Shown here one piece after another: positions 21,075 through 33,147 of a DNA stretch of 64,000 bases; positions within the stretch are counted from its first letter, which is position 1, and each line of letters opens with the position of its first letter. A program made the position numbers and the translations under genes. Below the pieces are notes generated by a model. It ran no database searches. It saw only the letters and a program-made list of their open reading frames with translations, and was not told the origin of the DNA. This DNA comes from Bolinopsis microptera (Eukaryota; Ctenophora; Tentaculata; Lobata; Bolinopsidae), in contig NC_087077.1 in the NCBI RefSeq assembly GCF_026151205.1, positions 11,632,983 through 11,696,982 of the forward strand, written 5' to 3'.

Positions 21075-21610
21075 AGAGAGAGTAGAGAGAGGACGAGTCG
21101 ATAGAGAAGCGAGCGTGAGATATAGAGTCGAGAAGAGAGAGATAGAGAGAGAGAGATAGAGAGAGGAGAGAGAGGGAGAGAGGGCGCGAGGGAGACGAGG
21201 GAAGAGGAGCGAGGGAGAGATGTAGAGAGGGAGAGAGGGAGAGCGTGATAGAGGGAGAGAGGGAGAGCAGGGAGATGAGGTGCGAGAGGGCGAGAGGGAG
21301 CGAGGGGAAGAGAGGGCGAGAGGGAGCGAGGGAGACGGAGAGGAGGGCAGTAGGGAGAGAGGGAGAGAGGGAGAGAGGGAGAGAGGTGGAGGAGGTAGAA
21401 GAGGCGGAGGTGGGTGAGTGGGAGAGGGAGGGTGGGACGGGGTGGCGCGGGGGCGCGGGGCTCGTGGGGGGCAGCGGGGCGCGGGGGCTCGTTTCTCGAG
21501 TGCTGAGTCGGTCGGCGTTCGGGCTTGTCGGTGGCGGAGCGGGGGGTCCGTGGGTGCGGGGGGGGCGGTGGTTCGTGTTGTGTTGCGTTTTTTTTCGGGT
21601 CTCCTGGTTG
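20994..21610. repeat. Polypurine tract, (GA)n grading to G-rich
   Basis: Starts as GAGAGA repeats, becomes AGAGGGAGAGAGGG and then GGGGCGCGGGG-type sequence. Both strands give long low-complexity Ser/Pro/Leu or Arg/Glu frames, which are artefacts. Confidence 0.85.
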
Positions 21611-22180
21611 GTCTCGGTTTGCGGTTGTAGTCGTGTCTTGCTTGCGCTGCTGTATTTAAAAACTCCAGCACTTTGGGGAAACAAACGATAGATTAAGCAG
21701 TTTACATTTAGCCATCACTAAATCAAGAACTTAACAGAAGACAACTTGACAAAAAACGGGCCCAATTTGATGCCTTTAAAACCTAAGAATTTTTGCTGGA
21801 ATTAACTTCGCTAAGTAAATTTTATGTAGTTTTGAAAAATGTAAATTGATTTTTTTTTTCCATATTTTTATTTTTTAGCACCTGTTAGATGTTGATTTTA
21901 TTTGTGAAGTACAAAAAATACTCAATAATTGTGGATAAAATTTGGGGATCAATTTTAAAAGAAAAACATTGATATCTAAAATTTTCCCCAAAAAAATCCA
22001 AATTCTCACGCGCGAATTTTGTATACCAGTTTGTATAAAAATTGCAATATCGTTATCACTTACCACTGTTTTTAGCGCGCGCTGGCTGCTTGCTTTGCAC
22101 AATTTAATTTAAATTTTACAAATCTTCAACAGTAGCACATATTTAACAACTTTTTGGACCTTATATACCAAGTAGTTTGT
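21611..22180. other. No gene seen
   Basis: AT-rich spacer between the polypurine tract and the hAT-like end; no domain, no repeat shared with the arms. Confidence 0.4.
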
Positions 22181-22186
22181 TATTAC

Positions 22187-22309
22187 CAGGGCGCCTTATT
22201 TCTAAGGGGGGGCGCCAAATTATGAGGAGGGGCGGCAGAATTTTGGCGCCCCCCTCTCACGGCGCCCCCCCGCATAGCGGGGTCTGCGGGGCCTTACGTT
22301 ACGCCACTG
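22187..22309 (-). mobile_element. Short hAT-like element or remnant (CAGTGGCGTAACGT end)
   Basis: On the minus strand the end reads CAGTGGCGTAACGTAAGG followed by CCCCGCAGACCCCGCTATGC and G-runs. The same terminal sequence is at 59,624 and, altered, at 34,995 and 46,862. CAG-starting ends are usual for hAT elements; this copy has lost most of its body. Confidence 0.45.
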
Positions 22310-22560
22310 CCTCCTCAGTCCTCCTCCTCCTGAGTCATCCTCCTCAGTTCTCCTCCTCCTCCTCCTAGGTCCTCCTTCTGGGTCCTCCTCCTCCTCCTCC
22401 TCCTCCTGGGTCTTCCTGATCCTTCTCCTCCCTCTCAGTCATCCTCCTCAGTCATCCTCCTCAGTCATCCTCCTCAGCCATCCTCCTTAGCCATCCTTCT
22501 CAGCCATCCTCCTCAGTACTCTTCAGTACTCTTCAGTACTCTTCAGTACTCTTCAGTCCT
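22310..22560. repeat. Degenerate TCCTCC/CAGT(C/A)CTCCT microsatellite
   Basis: Pyrimidine-rich repeat ending in four copies of AGTACTCTTC. It is the reverse-strand equivalent of 26,440-27,410. Confidence 0.8.
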
Positions 22561-22566
22561 CAAAAT

Positions 22567-22735
22567 GTTTGTCCGCTAATGTCCACCAATGTCCGCTAAT
22601 GTCCACCAATGTCCATCCAAGTCCGCCAATGTCCGTCCGGGTCCGCCAATGTCCGTCCGAGTCCGCCAATGTCCGTCCGAGTCCGCCAATGTCCGTCCGT
22701 GTCCGCCAATGTCCGTCCGTGTCCGCCAATGTCCC
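22567..22735 (+). repeat. Minisatellite, 20-bp unit GTCCGCCAATGTCCGTCCGA
   Basis: About eight related units. The reverse-orientation array is at 26,262-26,430 inside the arm B element. Right of it, GCGGACATGACACCCCC (22,784-22,806) matches the terminus of that element. Confidence 0.85.
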
Positions 22736-22925
22736 AAAAAACACGTCCGTTGTCTCATAGAATCCAAAAAGGACAGGACATAGGCGGACATGACACCCCC
22801 CCCCCCCCTATAAAGATTCACAGATATAAATATGTGAAATGATTCAGTAGTTGCAAAAGGGTGATTCTCTAACCGAGTAATCAATTAGTAACCATGTGTA
22901 ATTATATAATTAGACTAATAATTAC

Positions 22926-23105
22926 CTGAGTACCATTGCCCAGCGTTAGAGTCAAATATCAGTTCATTTTCGTCTAACTGCAACTTGATCGCGATGTTAT
23001 CGTCTGTCTTCATCTCGTCTTGTGATGTTAAACTAGAGGGAGGTGTTAACACGTGGTAAATAACTTTATTTTGATAATCAGGTGTTGGAAAACAGAAAAC
23101 CATTC
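22926..23105 (-). CDS. Internal coding exon of an unidentified gene
   Basis: Minus-strand exon of 180 nt with acceptor TTTTTGCAG and donor CAG/GTAATT. Its frame continues from the upstream exon through a phase-1 intron and ends in phase 1. The peptide includes GMVFCFPTPDYQNKVIYHV and a polar stretch DENELIFDSNAGQWYSG. There is no recognised domain. Two adjacent exons with correct splice sites and matching phase make a real gene likely; the product is unknown. Confidence 0.5.
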
Positions 23106-23221
23106 CTGCAAAAATCAACCAAAACTCAACCAATCAGCTAAATCTTGTAACCTCTTATGGCTGTTGTGAACTGTTTAAGTTTCTAAGTAAAAGTAATTAA
23201 TTAATTGTATTATTTTATTAC

Positions 23222-23297
23222 CTTGATAATGATCCTGCACGTCTTTTTGGACCTTTGCCAGAACCTCCTTTTTTCGTTTTGCTGAAGAATGGCATCG
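23222..23297 (-). CDS. Upstream coding exon of the same unidentified gene
   Basis: Minus-strand exon of 76 nt with acceptor CTTCTTTGTAG and donor CAAG/GTAATA. It encodes RCHSSAKRKKEVLAKVQKD and on to HYQ, a basic helical segment, and joins in frame with the next exon. Earlier and later exons were not found. Confidence 0.5.
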
Positions 23298-24939
23298 CTA
23301 CAAAGAAGACATGTAGTTAGGTAAGATAGACCATTGTAAATGCATGACAAACTCACAAATGTTACTCTAAATATCAAAATTAAGCTTCTTACAAGATTAC
23401 TAAAGCACAGCCGAGAAACGCTAGCCTCTAAATTTCGCATTCTTATTGTAAATTCGAGGTTTCAGCGGCATGCTTTTCGCAGCCGAGGTATGAGGTACCT
23501 CAACACTTCTACGGCGTGTCTTATATTAATTATAGGATCTAACAAATAATTTGAATCATTAATGAAGCGGCTACAAATTTATTATCTGACAAAAATAAGC
23601 TTTACAATTATTTATCATATTATGGGAGTGACAAGGGTAGTTAAGTGACAAGATATTTTCCAGATCATTTAAAAAAATATCCGCAAACAAATTCCAACAT
23701 TCCGAGTACAAACAAATCATAGAATTATAAATTCAAATTATGTAAGACATTTCATCGCGCAGCGCTATGCGTTAGCTTACGCCTTTAATGACATATACCC
23801 ATTAAAATATTAACAACAACATAGTATTATTATATCACATAATTATCAATTAAACTTTCTAAAAATGAACTGTTAGTGAAACAAATAATTAGCAGTTCCA
23901 TCCAATTTAACTGAGCAGCAATTACCGATAACACGTATTATTCAGATTAGTACAATAAATACACTGAGAACTGTTGTGTACACTTTACTAATTCAATAGA
24001 GATAGCTGCTATTAACACTGGAGCAACATATTCACGCCCATATACTCAGCCGCTTAGTAAACACAGTAAACTATTCAGAGTATTCACGGAACACAAACAT
24101 AGTTCTGTGTGGTAAAGGATCTAGAGGAGCACATCTTGAGTGCAAGCAGAGTGCAATCTGAGCGCAATTTTAGTGCAATCAAAGTGCAATCTTAACTGCA
24201 ATCAGAGTGCAATCAAATAAACAAATGAATTCGACTTTGAAGATCAATATCACGTGATCGATTGTTTGAACATTATGTCATTATTGTGTTTGTTATTGTG
24301 TTCTCCTGTTGTTGATGTTGGCTCTCATAGCTCGGCTGTAAAAGTGTGCTTTCTTCAGAACCTCATTTATCTGCGAGTACTGTGTAGAGTTCGGGTTTTT
24401 ACTGCTGCCTCCAGCTCCCTGCGTGTAGTGGTGTTATTATTTACTATAAATGATAAAAATATTTACATTAAATGTGTATAAATATTAAATATGTATAAAA
24501 TATTGTATATTTTATACTATCGTTATATTGTACAGTGTACACTCAGTACAATGATGTAAATGAGTGCATAATGATTTATGTATATTTAAGGTCAGATAAT
24601 TTGAGCCCAGAATTCTTCTTCCCAAATTCCACTCAAAAAATAATTTACACGACGAATTGTGTAAGGTTAATAGTAATATATATATATAGTATTTAATGAA
24701 ATACCAAACAGTGCGTTCTCCTCTTGAATGTTATCACACAGTTCACAGCTGTCAACTACTCTTGACAAATGTCACATTGTTATCGTGTAACAGCTTCTAC
24801 CGTCACAAGTTTCCTCATTTATTAAACATTACACCAAAGTACATGGTCTGCAATGTGATGTACGTAACGTGCAGTACGTTGTACGCCTCGTCTCATGTAT
24901 AATATATCTCATTAAGAGATCTTATGTACCAATTGTGTA
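23298..24939. other. No gene seen; small AGTGCAATC repeat
   Basis: AT-rich spacer. At about 24,139-24,213 the 10-11 bp motif AGTGCAATC recurs about six times. No domain-bearing frame. Confidence 0.4.
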
Positions 24940-25822
24940 AGACGGTCTCTCTCTCTCTCTCTCTCTGTTCTGGTCAACGGTTTCTGGCCTCCTACTTTAA
25001 GAGGGAGGTCTTATCGCCGTGCACACAGAATGCAACTCCTGCTAGCTGCACGCCAGGACTCCCAAAGTATATACGAAATCATAAAATAATAAATATCAAT
25101 GCAACAGACCCCTGGAGTCTATGTGTAAGACGGTATGTTCTGTATAATATAATACAGAAGATAGGGTATAACGTTATTTGGAGTGACTTGTGGGCGGCTC
25201 TTAATGAGAAGTTTAGGTAGATTTAAGATTAGTATCGAGATATTCAAATGATGATTGTAAAAATTTGATGATTATAGCTGCACTTGCTCTTAATCATTTT
25301 GTTTTAATTAACTATTGTTATTGGGGGAAGGAGAAAAGCCGGGGGAAATAGGGGTCCGCGGAAAATAGGGGTTTTTCGTAGTTCACATTTATCTCCACTA
25401 TATCTTCAAGATGATACCTACCTTACTCGGCACTGTCTGATTCAGATTGTCCACATATTATATAATTGTACACGACGCTCCTGGTTATATCTAAATAAAA
25501 CGTGAAGTTCTTCCCGATAAATTAGATTGTTCAATTAAAAGCGAAAGTCGGGGAAGCGAGACGACGAAATCGAATACGGCATGAATCATAAGTTAATCCA
25601 TTACTGAACTGACAGCTGTTCGTTGAGCAATTCTGGCACGAATTACACGAGTTATTCAAGGGTTAGGTGTGTTTAGTGAATTCTGGCCCACCCTAATTGG
25701 GGGAAATGCCTCCGGTATATCGGTGTTTGTGGTAAATTGGGGTTATACTGTATTATTATTACAGTCGTCTGATTTCCCAACAAAAATTGAATACCAAAAA
25801 AAGGAAACAAATAAACACAAAC
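24940..25822. other. Start of arm B, non-coding
   Basis: Begins with (TC)n at 24,945 and is the reverse complement of 16,481-17,350. No gene. Confidence 0.6.
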
Positions 25823-26002
25823 CTGGAATCCAGCAGAAGAGCTAGAAGCGAGGTTAAGGGGAGCTGAATGAGGTTTGGCGAGGTTGAGTGAGGTTTGGAA
25901 TCTTTTGCAGGGAGGGCCAGAGGAGCTGTCGTCACTGTCAGAGTTGGGTCGCTTCCTGTTCCAGGGTGCTAGAGATGAAGGGGTGTTGCTTCCGTCCTGC
26001 AT
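25823..26002 (-). CDS. Candidate first coding exon, unidentified Ser/Pro-rich protein (arm B)
   Basis: Reverse-strand twin of 16,301-16,480: the same 60 codons from MQDGSNTPSSLAPWN and the same donor (GGATTCCAG/GTTTGT). The peptide appears unchanged between arms although the surrounding DNA differs, mildly supporting coding function. Confidence 0.4.
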
Positions 26003-26011
26003 GACATGTTG

Positions 26012-26085
26012 ATACTGTAACTAGGTGATACTGTTACTAGGTGATACTGTTAATAGGTAATACTGTAGCAAGGTGATAGCAGTGA
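26012..26085 (-). repeat. Short allele/paralogue of the 16-bp minisatellite
   Basis: About four units of CTGTTACTAGGTGATA on the + strand, against about 20 in arm A. Confidence 0.85.
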
Positions 26086-26163
26086 GTTAGTCAATAACGC
26101 TCAACTAATTATCATGAATAGGTCACGAATCTAATATATTTCTGATTTGGTCGAAAAATTAAT

Positions 26164-27736
26164 GGGGGGGGGGGGGGGGGGGGGGGGGGGGGTGTCATGT
26201 CCGTCTATGTCCGCCTATGTCCTGTCCTTTTTGGATTCTATGAGACAACGGACGTGTTTTTTGGGACATTGGCGGACACGGACGGACATTGGCGGACTCG
26301 GACGGACATTGGCGGACTCGGACGGACATTGGCGGACTCGGACGGACATTAACGGACCCGGACGGACATTGGCGGACTTGGATGGACATTGGTGGACATT
26401 AGCGGACATTGGTGGACATTAGCGGACAAACATTTTGAGGACTGAAGAGTACTGAAGAGTACTGAAGAGTACTGAGGAGGATGGCTGAGAAGGATGGCTG
26501 AGGAGGATGGCTGAGGAGGATGACTGAGGAGGATGACTGAGGAACTAGGAAGATGACTGAGAGGGAGGAGAAGGATCAAGAAGACCCAGGAGGAGGAGGA
26601 CCCAGAAGGAGGACCTAGGAGGAGGAGGAGGAGGAGAACTGAGGAGGATGACTGAGGAGGAGGAGGACTGAGGAGGAGGACTGAGGAGGACTGAGAAGGA
26701 GGAGGACTGAGGAGGATGGCTGAGGAGGATGGCTGAGGAGGATGACTGAGAAGGAGGAGGAGGAGGAAGAGGAGGAAGAGGACTGAGGAGGAGGAGGAGA
26801 AGGACTGAGGAGGAGAAGGAGGACCCAGGAGGAGGAGGACCCAGGAGGAGGACCCAGGGAAAGGCCCCAGGAGGAGGAGGAGGAGAAGGACTGAGGAGAA
26901 CTGTTGAGGACTGATGAGGAGGACTGAGGACGAGGAGTAGGAGGAGGACTGAGGAGGGGAGGAGGAAGAGGACTGGGGAGGATCAGGAAGACCCAGGAGG
27001 ACCCAGGAGGAGGAGGAGGAGGAGGACCCAGGAGGAGGAGGAGGACTGAGGAGGACTGAGGAGGATCAGGAGGACTGACGATGACTGAGAAGGAGGAGGA
27101 CTGAGGAGTACTGAGGAGGATGGCTGAGGAGGATGACTGAGAGGGAGGAGGAGGAGGACTCAGGAGGAGGACTCAGAAGGAAGAGGAGGAGGACTGTACT
27201 CAGGAGGAGGACTCAGGAGGAGGACTCAGGAGGAGGACTCAGGAGGAGGACTTAGGAGAAATGAGAAGGAGGACTGAGGAGAACTGAGGAGGAGGAGGAG
27301 GAGGAGGACTGAGGACGAGGAGGAGGAGTAGGAGGAGGACTGAGGAGGGAGGAGGAAGAGGACTGAGGAAGATCAGGAAGACCCAGGAGGAGGAGGAGGA
27401 AGAGTAGGAGGAGGAAGCATCTAAATGCTATTTCCATTTTTGTCCGTTTTTGTCCATTTTTGTCCGTTTTTGTCCGCTCTATTTTTTGTCCGTTTTGAAA
27501 ATGTAGGGTACCGAACGGACAAAAAACATGATCCCCCTATAACAGCAAAAATTGAACATTTTATTTAGCAATTTAGGTGTCCATTAATGTCCGCCTATGT
27601 CCGTCTATGTCCGCCTATGTCCGCCTATGTCCGCCTATGTCCGTCTATGTCCGCCTATGTCCGCCTATGTCCTGTCCTTTTTGGATTCTATGAGACAAGC
27701 GGACATAGACGGACGTGACACCCCCCCCCTCCCCCC
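26164..27736. mobile_element. 1.57-kb TIR element carrying minisatellites, arm B only
   Basis: ATTAAT flanks both ends (26,158-26,163 and 27,737-27,742), and arm A lacks the insert (15,830-15,860). The ends are a G run then GGTGTCATGTCCGTCTATGT on the left and the inverse (ACGGACGTGACACC then a C run) on the right. Inside are a 20-bp minisatellite (26,262-26,430), about 1 kb of GGA-rich polypurine repeat (26,440-27,410) and a 10-bp TGTCCGCCTA array (27,585-27,670). No transposase. Confidence 0.8.
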
Positions 27737-27742
27737 ATTAAT

Positions 27743-28224
27743 GTAAAGAAAATAAATTCAGTAATACAATGTTTTTGAAGTTGAGGAAGTTTTCAATTGA
27801 GCTATACAATATATTATGTTCTATGAATTGAATAAATATTATAATGAACATCATTTTCAAAATCAAAAGCTTAAAAAGAACGTAAAAACGAACCACGGAT
27901 GCGGCCGGTTGCAATTTCATGAAATTGAAATATGAAGAATGAACGTGTCTTCACTCTCCGACAGAGAAAATTCAATTTCAAAATAAGACAAAAAAGAATT
28001 ACGATCTCATTTGCATATTGCATAGCTATAGTACATTATAACAAACATTATTAAAAGAAGTTTCATTCTTGAAGTTATATAATAGATTGTATCTAGTATA
28101 GCTAATATTTGGATAGAATACAAATTTCCACATTTCAATGGTCCCAATAAACATGCAACACAGATTTATAATTCCATATTTTTGGTAGGTAGCCATAACT
28201 AGAAATAACATAATACAGTAACTT
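27743..28224 (-). other. SKA3-like 3' region (arm B)
   Basis: Reverse twin of 15,353-15,830. No separate gene. Confidence 0.4.
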
Positions 28225-29818
28225 TCAATTGTACTTTTTACTATACTTAGAAACAATACTGCTAACAGCCGAAACAGACGTAACCTCAGATGCAGCACCA
28301 TAGTTCGAGTCTACATTTTCATTGTTCACATTGTTGCTATCACTACTATTAACCTCATCTTTATTTTCATTGATAGGAGTTGGCTTGAGTCCAGGTAACT
28401 TACTCTCCGACTTAGTAAACAAATCAGTTGAAACACTACCTAAATTGGGGGAGGCGCCACCATACTTGTTACAAACTGGGGTCTTTACCTCAACTCTATT
28501 CTCTTTCATCTCTGGTGTTGATAGGAAATTTGTTGGCTTGGCAGGCTTTTTAAAGAGGTATGGCACGTTCACAGTCCTCTCTAAATCTTCATCTTGAAAG
28601 GCTAGTGATTGTCGTGGATTATTTGGAACAACACCAATAAACGAATCTTCTTGGGAGGAGAGAGCATTCCTTTGAACAACAGCAGGAGGAGTAACGGGGG
28701 CAGGAGAAGGGGAAACAGATTCAGCTTTTTTAACTGCAGGGTTTTTAACCGAGGTCGAGGTCGTTTTACTTGGCCTAACATCATACTTGGATAATAAGCG
28801 TCCAACATCCTTGACTTGTTTTACCTCTTCTAGGGGTTGGGATGGGATGACAAAAGGAGAATAATCTTGTTTAGGCATAATTGAGTAACGTTCCATCCTT
28901 TTAGCCAACCCTTGGCTTGACTCTATCGTAGAAGCCTTTTCTTCAGTTGTCATATCCTTCTTATTTAAATATTTAGCAAATCGATCCTCGACATCAAATG
29001 TTGTTTTCTTGGCCCTGGTTGTATCACTTATCTGGCCTTCTTTTATATCCTTTGATGGTGAAGAAATAACATAAGTATTTTCCCCACGGTCTCCACCATA
29101 TCTAGATAACCTCGCTGATTGCACACTGGATGCACTTTCAGGAGCTTGGTTCTCTGTAAACTTCCTTTTGGCAGGGGTGTATTTTGCTATGAGAGCTTCA
29201 CCTACAGTAGTGGAGCTACATGCAGATACTTTACTGCAAGGAGTAAAATGTGGAATCTTCTGTAAAATAGTTCCCATCTTTTTTGCAACTCCCTCTTCAG
29301 GTCTTGAAATTTTAAAAGAATTCAAGCCAGGGTAAGGGGGAAGTTCTTGTTTGGTAGGTTTGAAACCGTATTTGCTCAACTGAACTTCCCTTTTCTCGAC
29401 TAAACTTTCCATACTTGACAGCAACTTTCTAAATTTCTCTGAGGTGGAAGACGTTGCATCAACTTGAGACTTTATGTTTGAATACTCAGTAGTAAGACTT
29501 GATAGAGTTCCCTTGACTACAGATCTGAAATAGTGCATGATAGTTAATAGATTAAATGGTTAGTTAATTGTGCTGATTCTAAATTTATCATCATCATATA
29601 TATTGAATTTGACCACCATTTACTAAAGCCATTTAATTAGTTGCACTATTTAATAATTGCACTGCAACTTATATGATATTTTTGATCACAAACCTGAAGT
29701 TTTCTATAGTTTCCTTGCACTCAGGTGGCTCAGTGTCCTTTTCAAGATACTGTTCAAATTTGTCCAACTCCTCTGAGAATTTCTTAACATCCCTACCTAA
29801 AGACCGGATATCTTCCAT
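28225..29818 (-). CDS. SKA3: SKA3-like kinetochore protein (arm B copy), two coding exons
   Basis: Exon 1 is 29,694-29,818 and exon 2 is 28,225-29,524, with the same splice sites and phase as arm A and again 474 codons. It differs from the arm A product at about 11 residues (such as NQAPES versus NHAPES, KKDM versus KKEM, QVKD versus QVMD), all substitutions with no frame damage. Both copies therefore look functional, or they are two alleles. Upstream, a splice acceptor precedes the start codon as in arm A. Same uncertainty on family as arm A. Confidence 0.7.
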
Positions 29819-31077
29819 GTCTAGAAAAGTGGGATTATATTATTAGTAACTTAACCTAGCCTGTTACCCAAATCTTATCAAACATAATAAATCTTATGAC
29901 TGAGTTTTCCTGGTAAATAAGGTGAAAGCAAATCAGAGCACAGTAAAGTTTAACTGTTATTTTAATTTTTGCTATTATTAAATCGCAAAAATTAAAATAG
30001 CGAATTACATATTACTACGGTCGCGGTCTTTCATCCCCCCCCCGCCCCCCCCCCCCCCCCCCCCCCGTGGGGACGAGCAGGGGGGGAACCGGACCGGGGT
30101 CTGGCCTTGCATTTTTGAGATGTCGTGCACTGAATGTTGGGGTTTGCATGTGGTTGCATGTGGGGCTTTGACTTGAACTGTGGAAGGTTGAAGGTCCCTT
30201 GGTTGGGAGTGCTGGCCGCGCCACAACCCGGGGGTGGGACTTAGCGCGGTTGTTCCTTGGGCTGTCACCCGCGGTTCTGTTGTGCGGGATTTGGGTAAAT
30301 TTGCCTCTGTTCTCGGGATGTGGGGTTGACTTTGCCCCAAATTCGACATTTTTCGAAAAACTGTCAAGTTTGGGGTGGAGTTGGCCTTGTGTCTCGGGGC
30401 AGGGGCGGATATCGGGGTTCTGTGCGATGGAGCTGTGGGTGGCAGCTGGGGAGCAGCTGTGCCAGGATTTGGCTTCTGGGTGTGGCCGGTGTTCCCGACT
30501 AGGGGACTTTTGGCTTTTAGCAGTTTGGGTTGGAGTTTTGCGTGTGATTGCGTGTGGACCTCAGTGTTTGGCGGGCGATGTCTTGAGGACGCAGGGTTGG
30601 TCGTCGGATTTCGGTCCGGTTTTTTGTTCATCTCCGGCGGCTCTGATCGGATGTGTGGGGACTGGAGGGTCAACTTTAGCCCCACCCCCCTCTGGCCTTA
30701 ACTAATTCGTGGTTTAAGCTCTTATTTTATTTATGATTAAAGGAATGTAAAATAAAACTTATTGTTTCATTAATCATTGACATTAGTTGGTTGAGAATGC
30801 TCAACATTTAAACATAATGAAGCTTGACTGCTTTATTGACCCGGGGGGGGGGGGGGGGGGGCAGAAATCCCAACACCAGTACCAGTGTGTTAAGACATAA
30901 TGTTGAGCTGCTGTTGAGCCAGGATGTGTTAGATCCCAGAGAAGCCACCATCCCCTCTTTACTTAGCAAAATCTACATTTTTTTCATCAAGACACTTGTT
31001 TTACTTTGGTGTATTCCAACAGCCACATTGTTACACGAGTGCAACCAGCCAATAACAGGAAGCCGAAGGATTTATTT
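29819..31077 (-). other. Arm-shared non-coding DNA, with poly-C/G runs
   Basis: Twin of 12,101-13,755 but lacking the 89-bp duplication and the inserted 328 bp. C run at 30,037-30,066 (with one G) and G run at 30,842-30,860. The GC-rich part 30,070-30,700 is open in several frames but has no domain. Confidence 0.5.
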
Positions 31078-31303
31078 GGCCAGTGATGGTTAAGGTAATG
31101 TGTACCATACTTTCTTCGCCCGAGAATTTGCTGCAATGTGCAGCTCCTTATTTAACCCTCACACCCGATTTCTCAAATATTCGGCTGAGTAGACCGGGGG
31201 GCTGCATAGACCACTCAGGATCATTAGCTGAACGTCGATGACGCTCACCCCACGAACTCACAATCTCACAATTTGCAAGGATGGCGTTCTAACCGACCGT
31301 TAA
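31078..31303 (-). mobile_element. tRNA-derived SINE (arm B), box A deleted
   Basis: Twin of 11,864-12,100, but about 13 bases that include box A are missing: reading the minus strand, TTTAACGG runs into TCGGTTAGAACGCC. It would not be transcribed from its own promoter. Confidence 0.7.
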
Positions 31304-31354
31304 ACACAATAAAAATTATTCAAATAATATACACATAATATAGCAATGACCCTA

Positions 31355-33006
31355 CGGGTATATGGCCCCCAGAATATAGGTGGCCCCCAAAATATAGGTC
31401 ATGTTAGTGGATACAGTTCTAACCAAGATAAGCGATACTAATGGGATCTGTTACTGCTATGTTGGAGTAAAACATGTAACTAATGTTTCTGGATAAAAAT
31501 TTTGGACCTACATGAGGTATTTTGGTATATTTGGTCATGACAGCGAAAGATTTAAACGATGTTGTCATTTTCTAGAGGGGTAAATATGGCGAAAAATTGT
31601 CATGACAAAAATCTGTCCAACACATGCCATTAAGACTACTGGTATGAGTATAAGTATTATTTTAAGCTATCTTTTCATCGAGACATCTGCAAACTGACAA
31701 TTTGGAAAAAAGTTATGGCCACCACAATTTTACGGGCCCCCAGAATATAGGTCTATACGACCCCCAGAATATAGGTTGGTCAAAAACCCTGAACATGCCC
31801 AAAACCATGCTTTGGGATGCTCTACTTGTAGCTACTAGTCTCCTGAACCCACATATCAAGTTTTATCAAAATTGGATAAAAATTGGCCGAGTTATGGGAT
31901 AAAAACAAAAACCATATGCCCATATTTGGGCATACGCACCAAATTTGATCGATTTTGGTCCATAAATTGGTCAAATATCAATATTTTTGAATGAAACCAA
32001 CTTTATATGGAAGGTAAGCATATATTACACATTCTCTATGATTATCAGCTCAATATCTACCTAACTGTGGATTCTGTGTTCAAATAATCGCAAAAAATGA
32101 ACAAAATCGCCCATATCTCAAACTGACTTCGCTCAAAACAATAGAACTCAATAGGGTTTCAATATTTTCACATGAAATTTTCAGAATCAACGTAGAATTG
32201 TCTCATGACCTTAAGTTTTGGGACAGAATTTTGAGTTAGGCCTTTAAAAAAATTTGGCGGCCAAAAATGTCTGATTTACAGTCATTGAGGTGCACATTGT
32301 ATTGATACAGATAAAAACAGCCCCCCTCAATCATATCTAGGGACACTCCTTCAATCTTATTTAAGTATTTAGTTAAGATCCCTACTAAATGAGTGCATGA
32401 AAGCTTTTTAACTAGTAAAATTAAAGATTTTACTCATTACGGGTATATGGCCCCCAGAATATAGGTTTTAAAAAAAAAATAGCGACCAAGATTCTGCATT
32501 TTCTCTGTCACCCTGAGCATTAAGGAATGTGGGGTAGTGATGAGAAACAGTTAAAGAACATATGCTGAAGAGATGGCATCATCAAAATGTATGAAGGTGG
32601 AGTATTTGAGGACGATTTTTGCATACCTATATTCTGGGGGCCGTAGTTTTTGATTTTTTGCTATTAAGTATACTCTAAACCATTTCAATTTAGTATCTGG
32701 AGCCATTGGCATCATCAATACAGTCTCAGCAACATATTCTGACTGCATATAACTGTCTGTGACAATTTTAGAACAACTTAGGAACAGATGTTTGGACCTA
32801 TATTCTGGGGGCCCTGTTAAAAAATGGTATTTTTACAGGTGAAAAAAAAGTACACTTAAAAACCTAATAATTATTTTCAACTACCCAAGAAACATTTAAA
32901 GGGTTATTATGTACATATTTACAGCCCTAAACATGCTTAGAAGTAGTTTTAACACCTGTTTCTAAGTGCTCAAAAAACGACCTATATTCTGGGGGCCATA
33001 TACCCG
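31355..33006. mobile_element. 1.65-kb TIR element with repeated internal end-motifs, arm B only
   Basis: The ends are perfect 27-bp inverted repeats starting CGGGTATATGGCCCCCAGAA. TA precedes and follows (31,353-31,354; 33,007-33,008), as expected for a TA target, although the flanking DNA also differs a little from arm A. The core CCCCCAGAATATAGG recurs internally near 31,740, 31,768 and 32,453, and inverted near 32,626 and 32,798. No long frame or transposase. Arm A has no such element (4,840-4,870). TA flanks suggest Tc1/mariner-like mobilisation (inference). Confidence 0.8.
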
Positions 33007-33147
33007 TATATACAAATTCTTTAAAAATGGTACAAAATTTAAAAACTGAGGTAAAAATAAAAACCCTTTGCAATAATATTATATAACAAATTCACATCAC
33101 AACAAAAAGCACTTTAGACCCCCATCCAACAAGCACTCCATGACCTT

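Noticed and set aside
20821-21691. Long Ser/Pro/Leu-rich and Arg/Glu-rich frames
   Set aside because: They arise from the GA/GGGA polypurine tract on both strands.
22567-22735. CRISPR-like array of short repeats
   Set aside because: Continuous head-to-tail 20-bp units without unique spacers, in a eukaryotic genome: a minisatellite.
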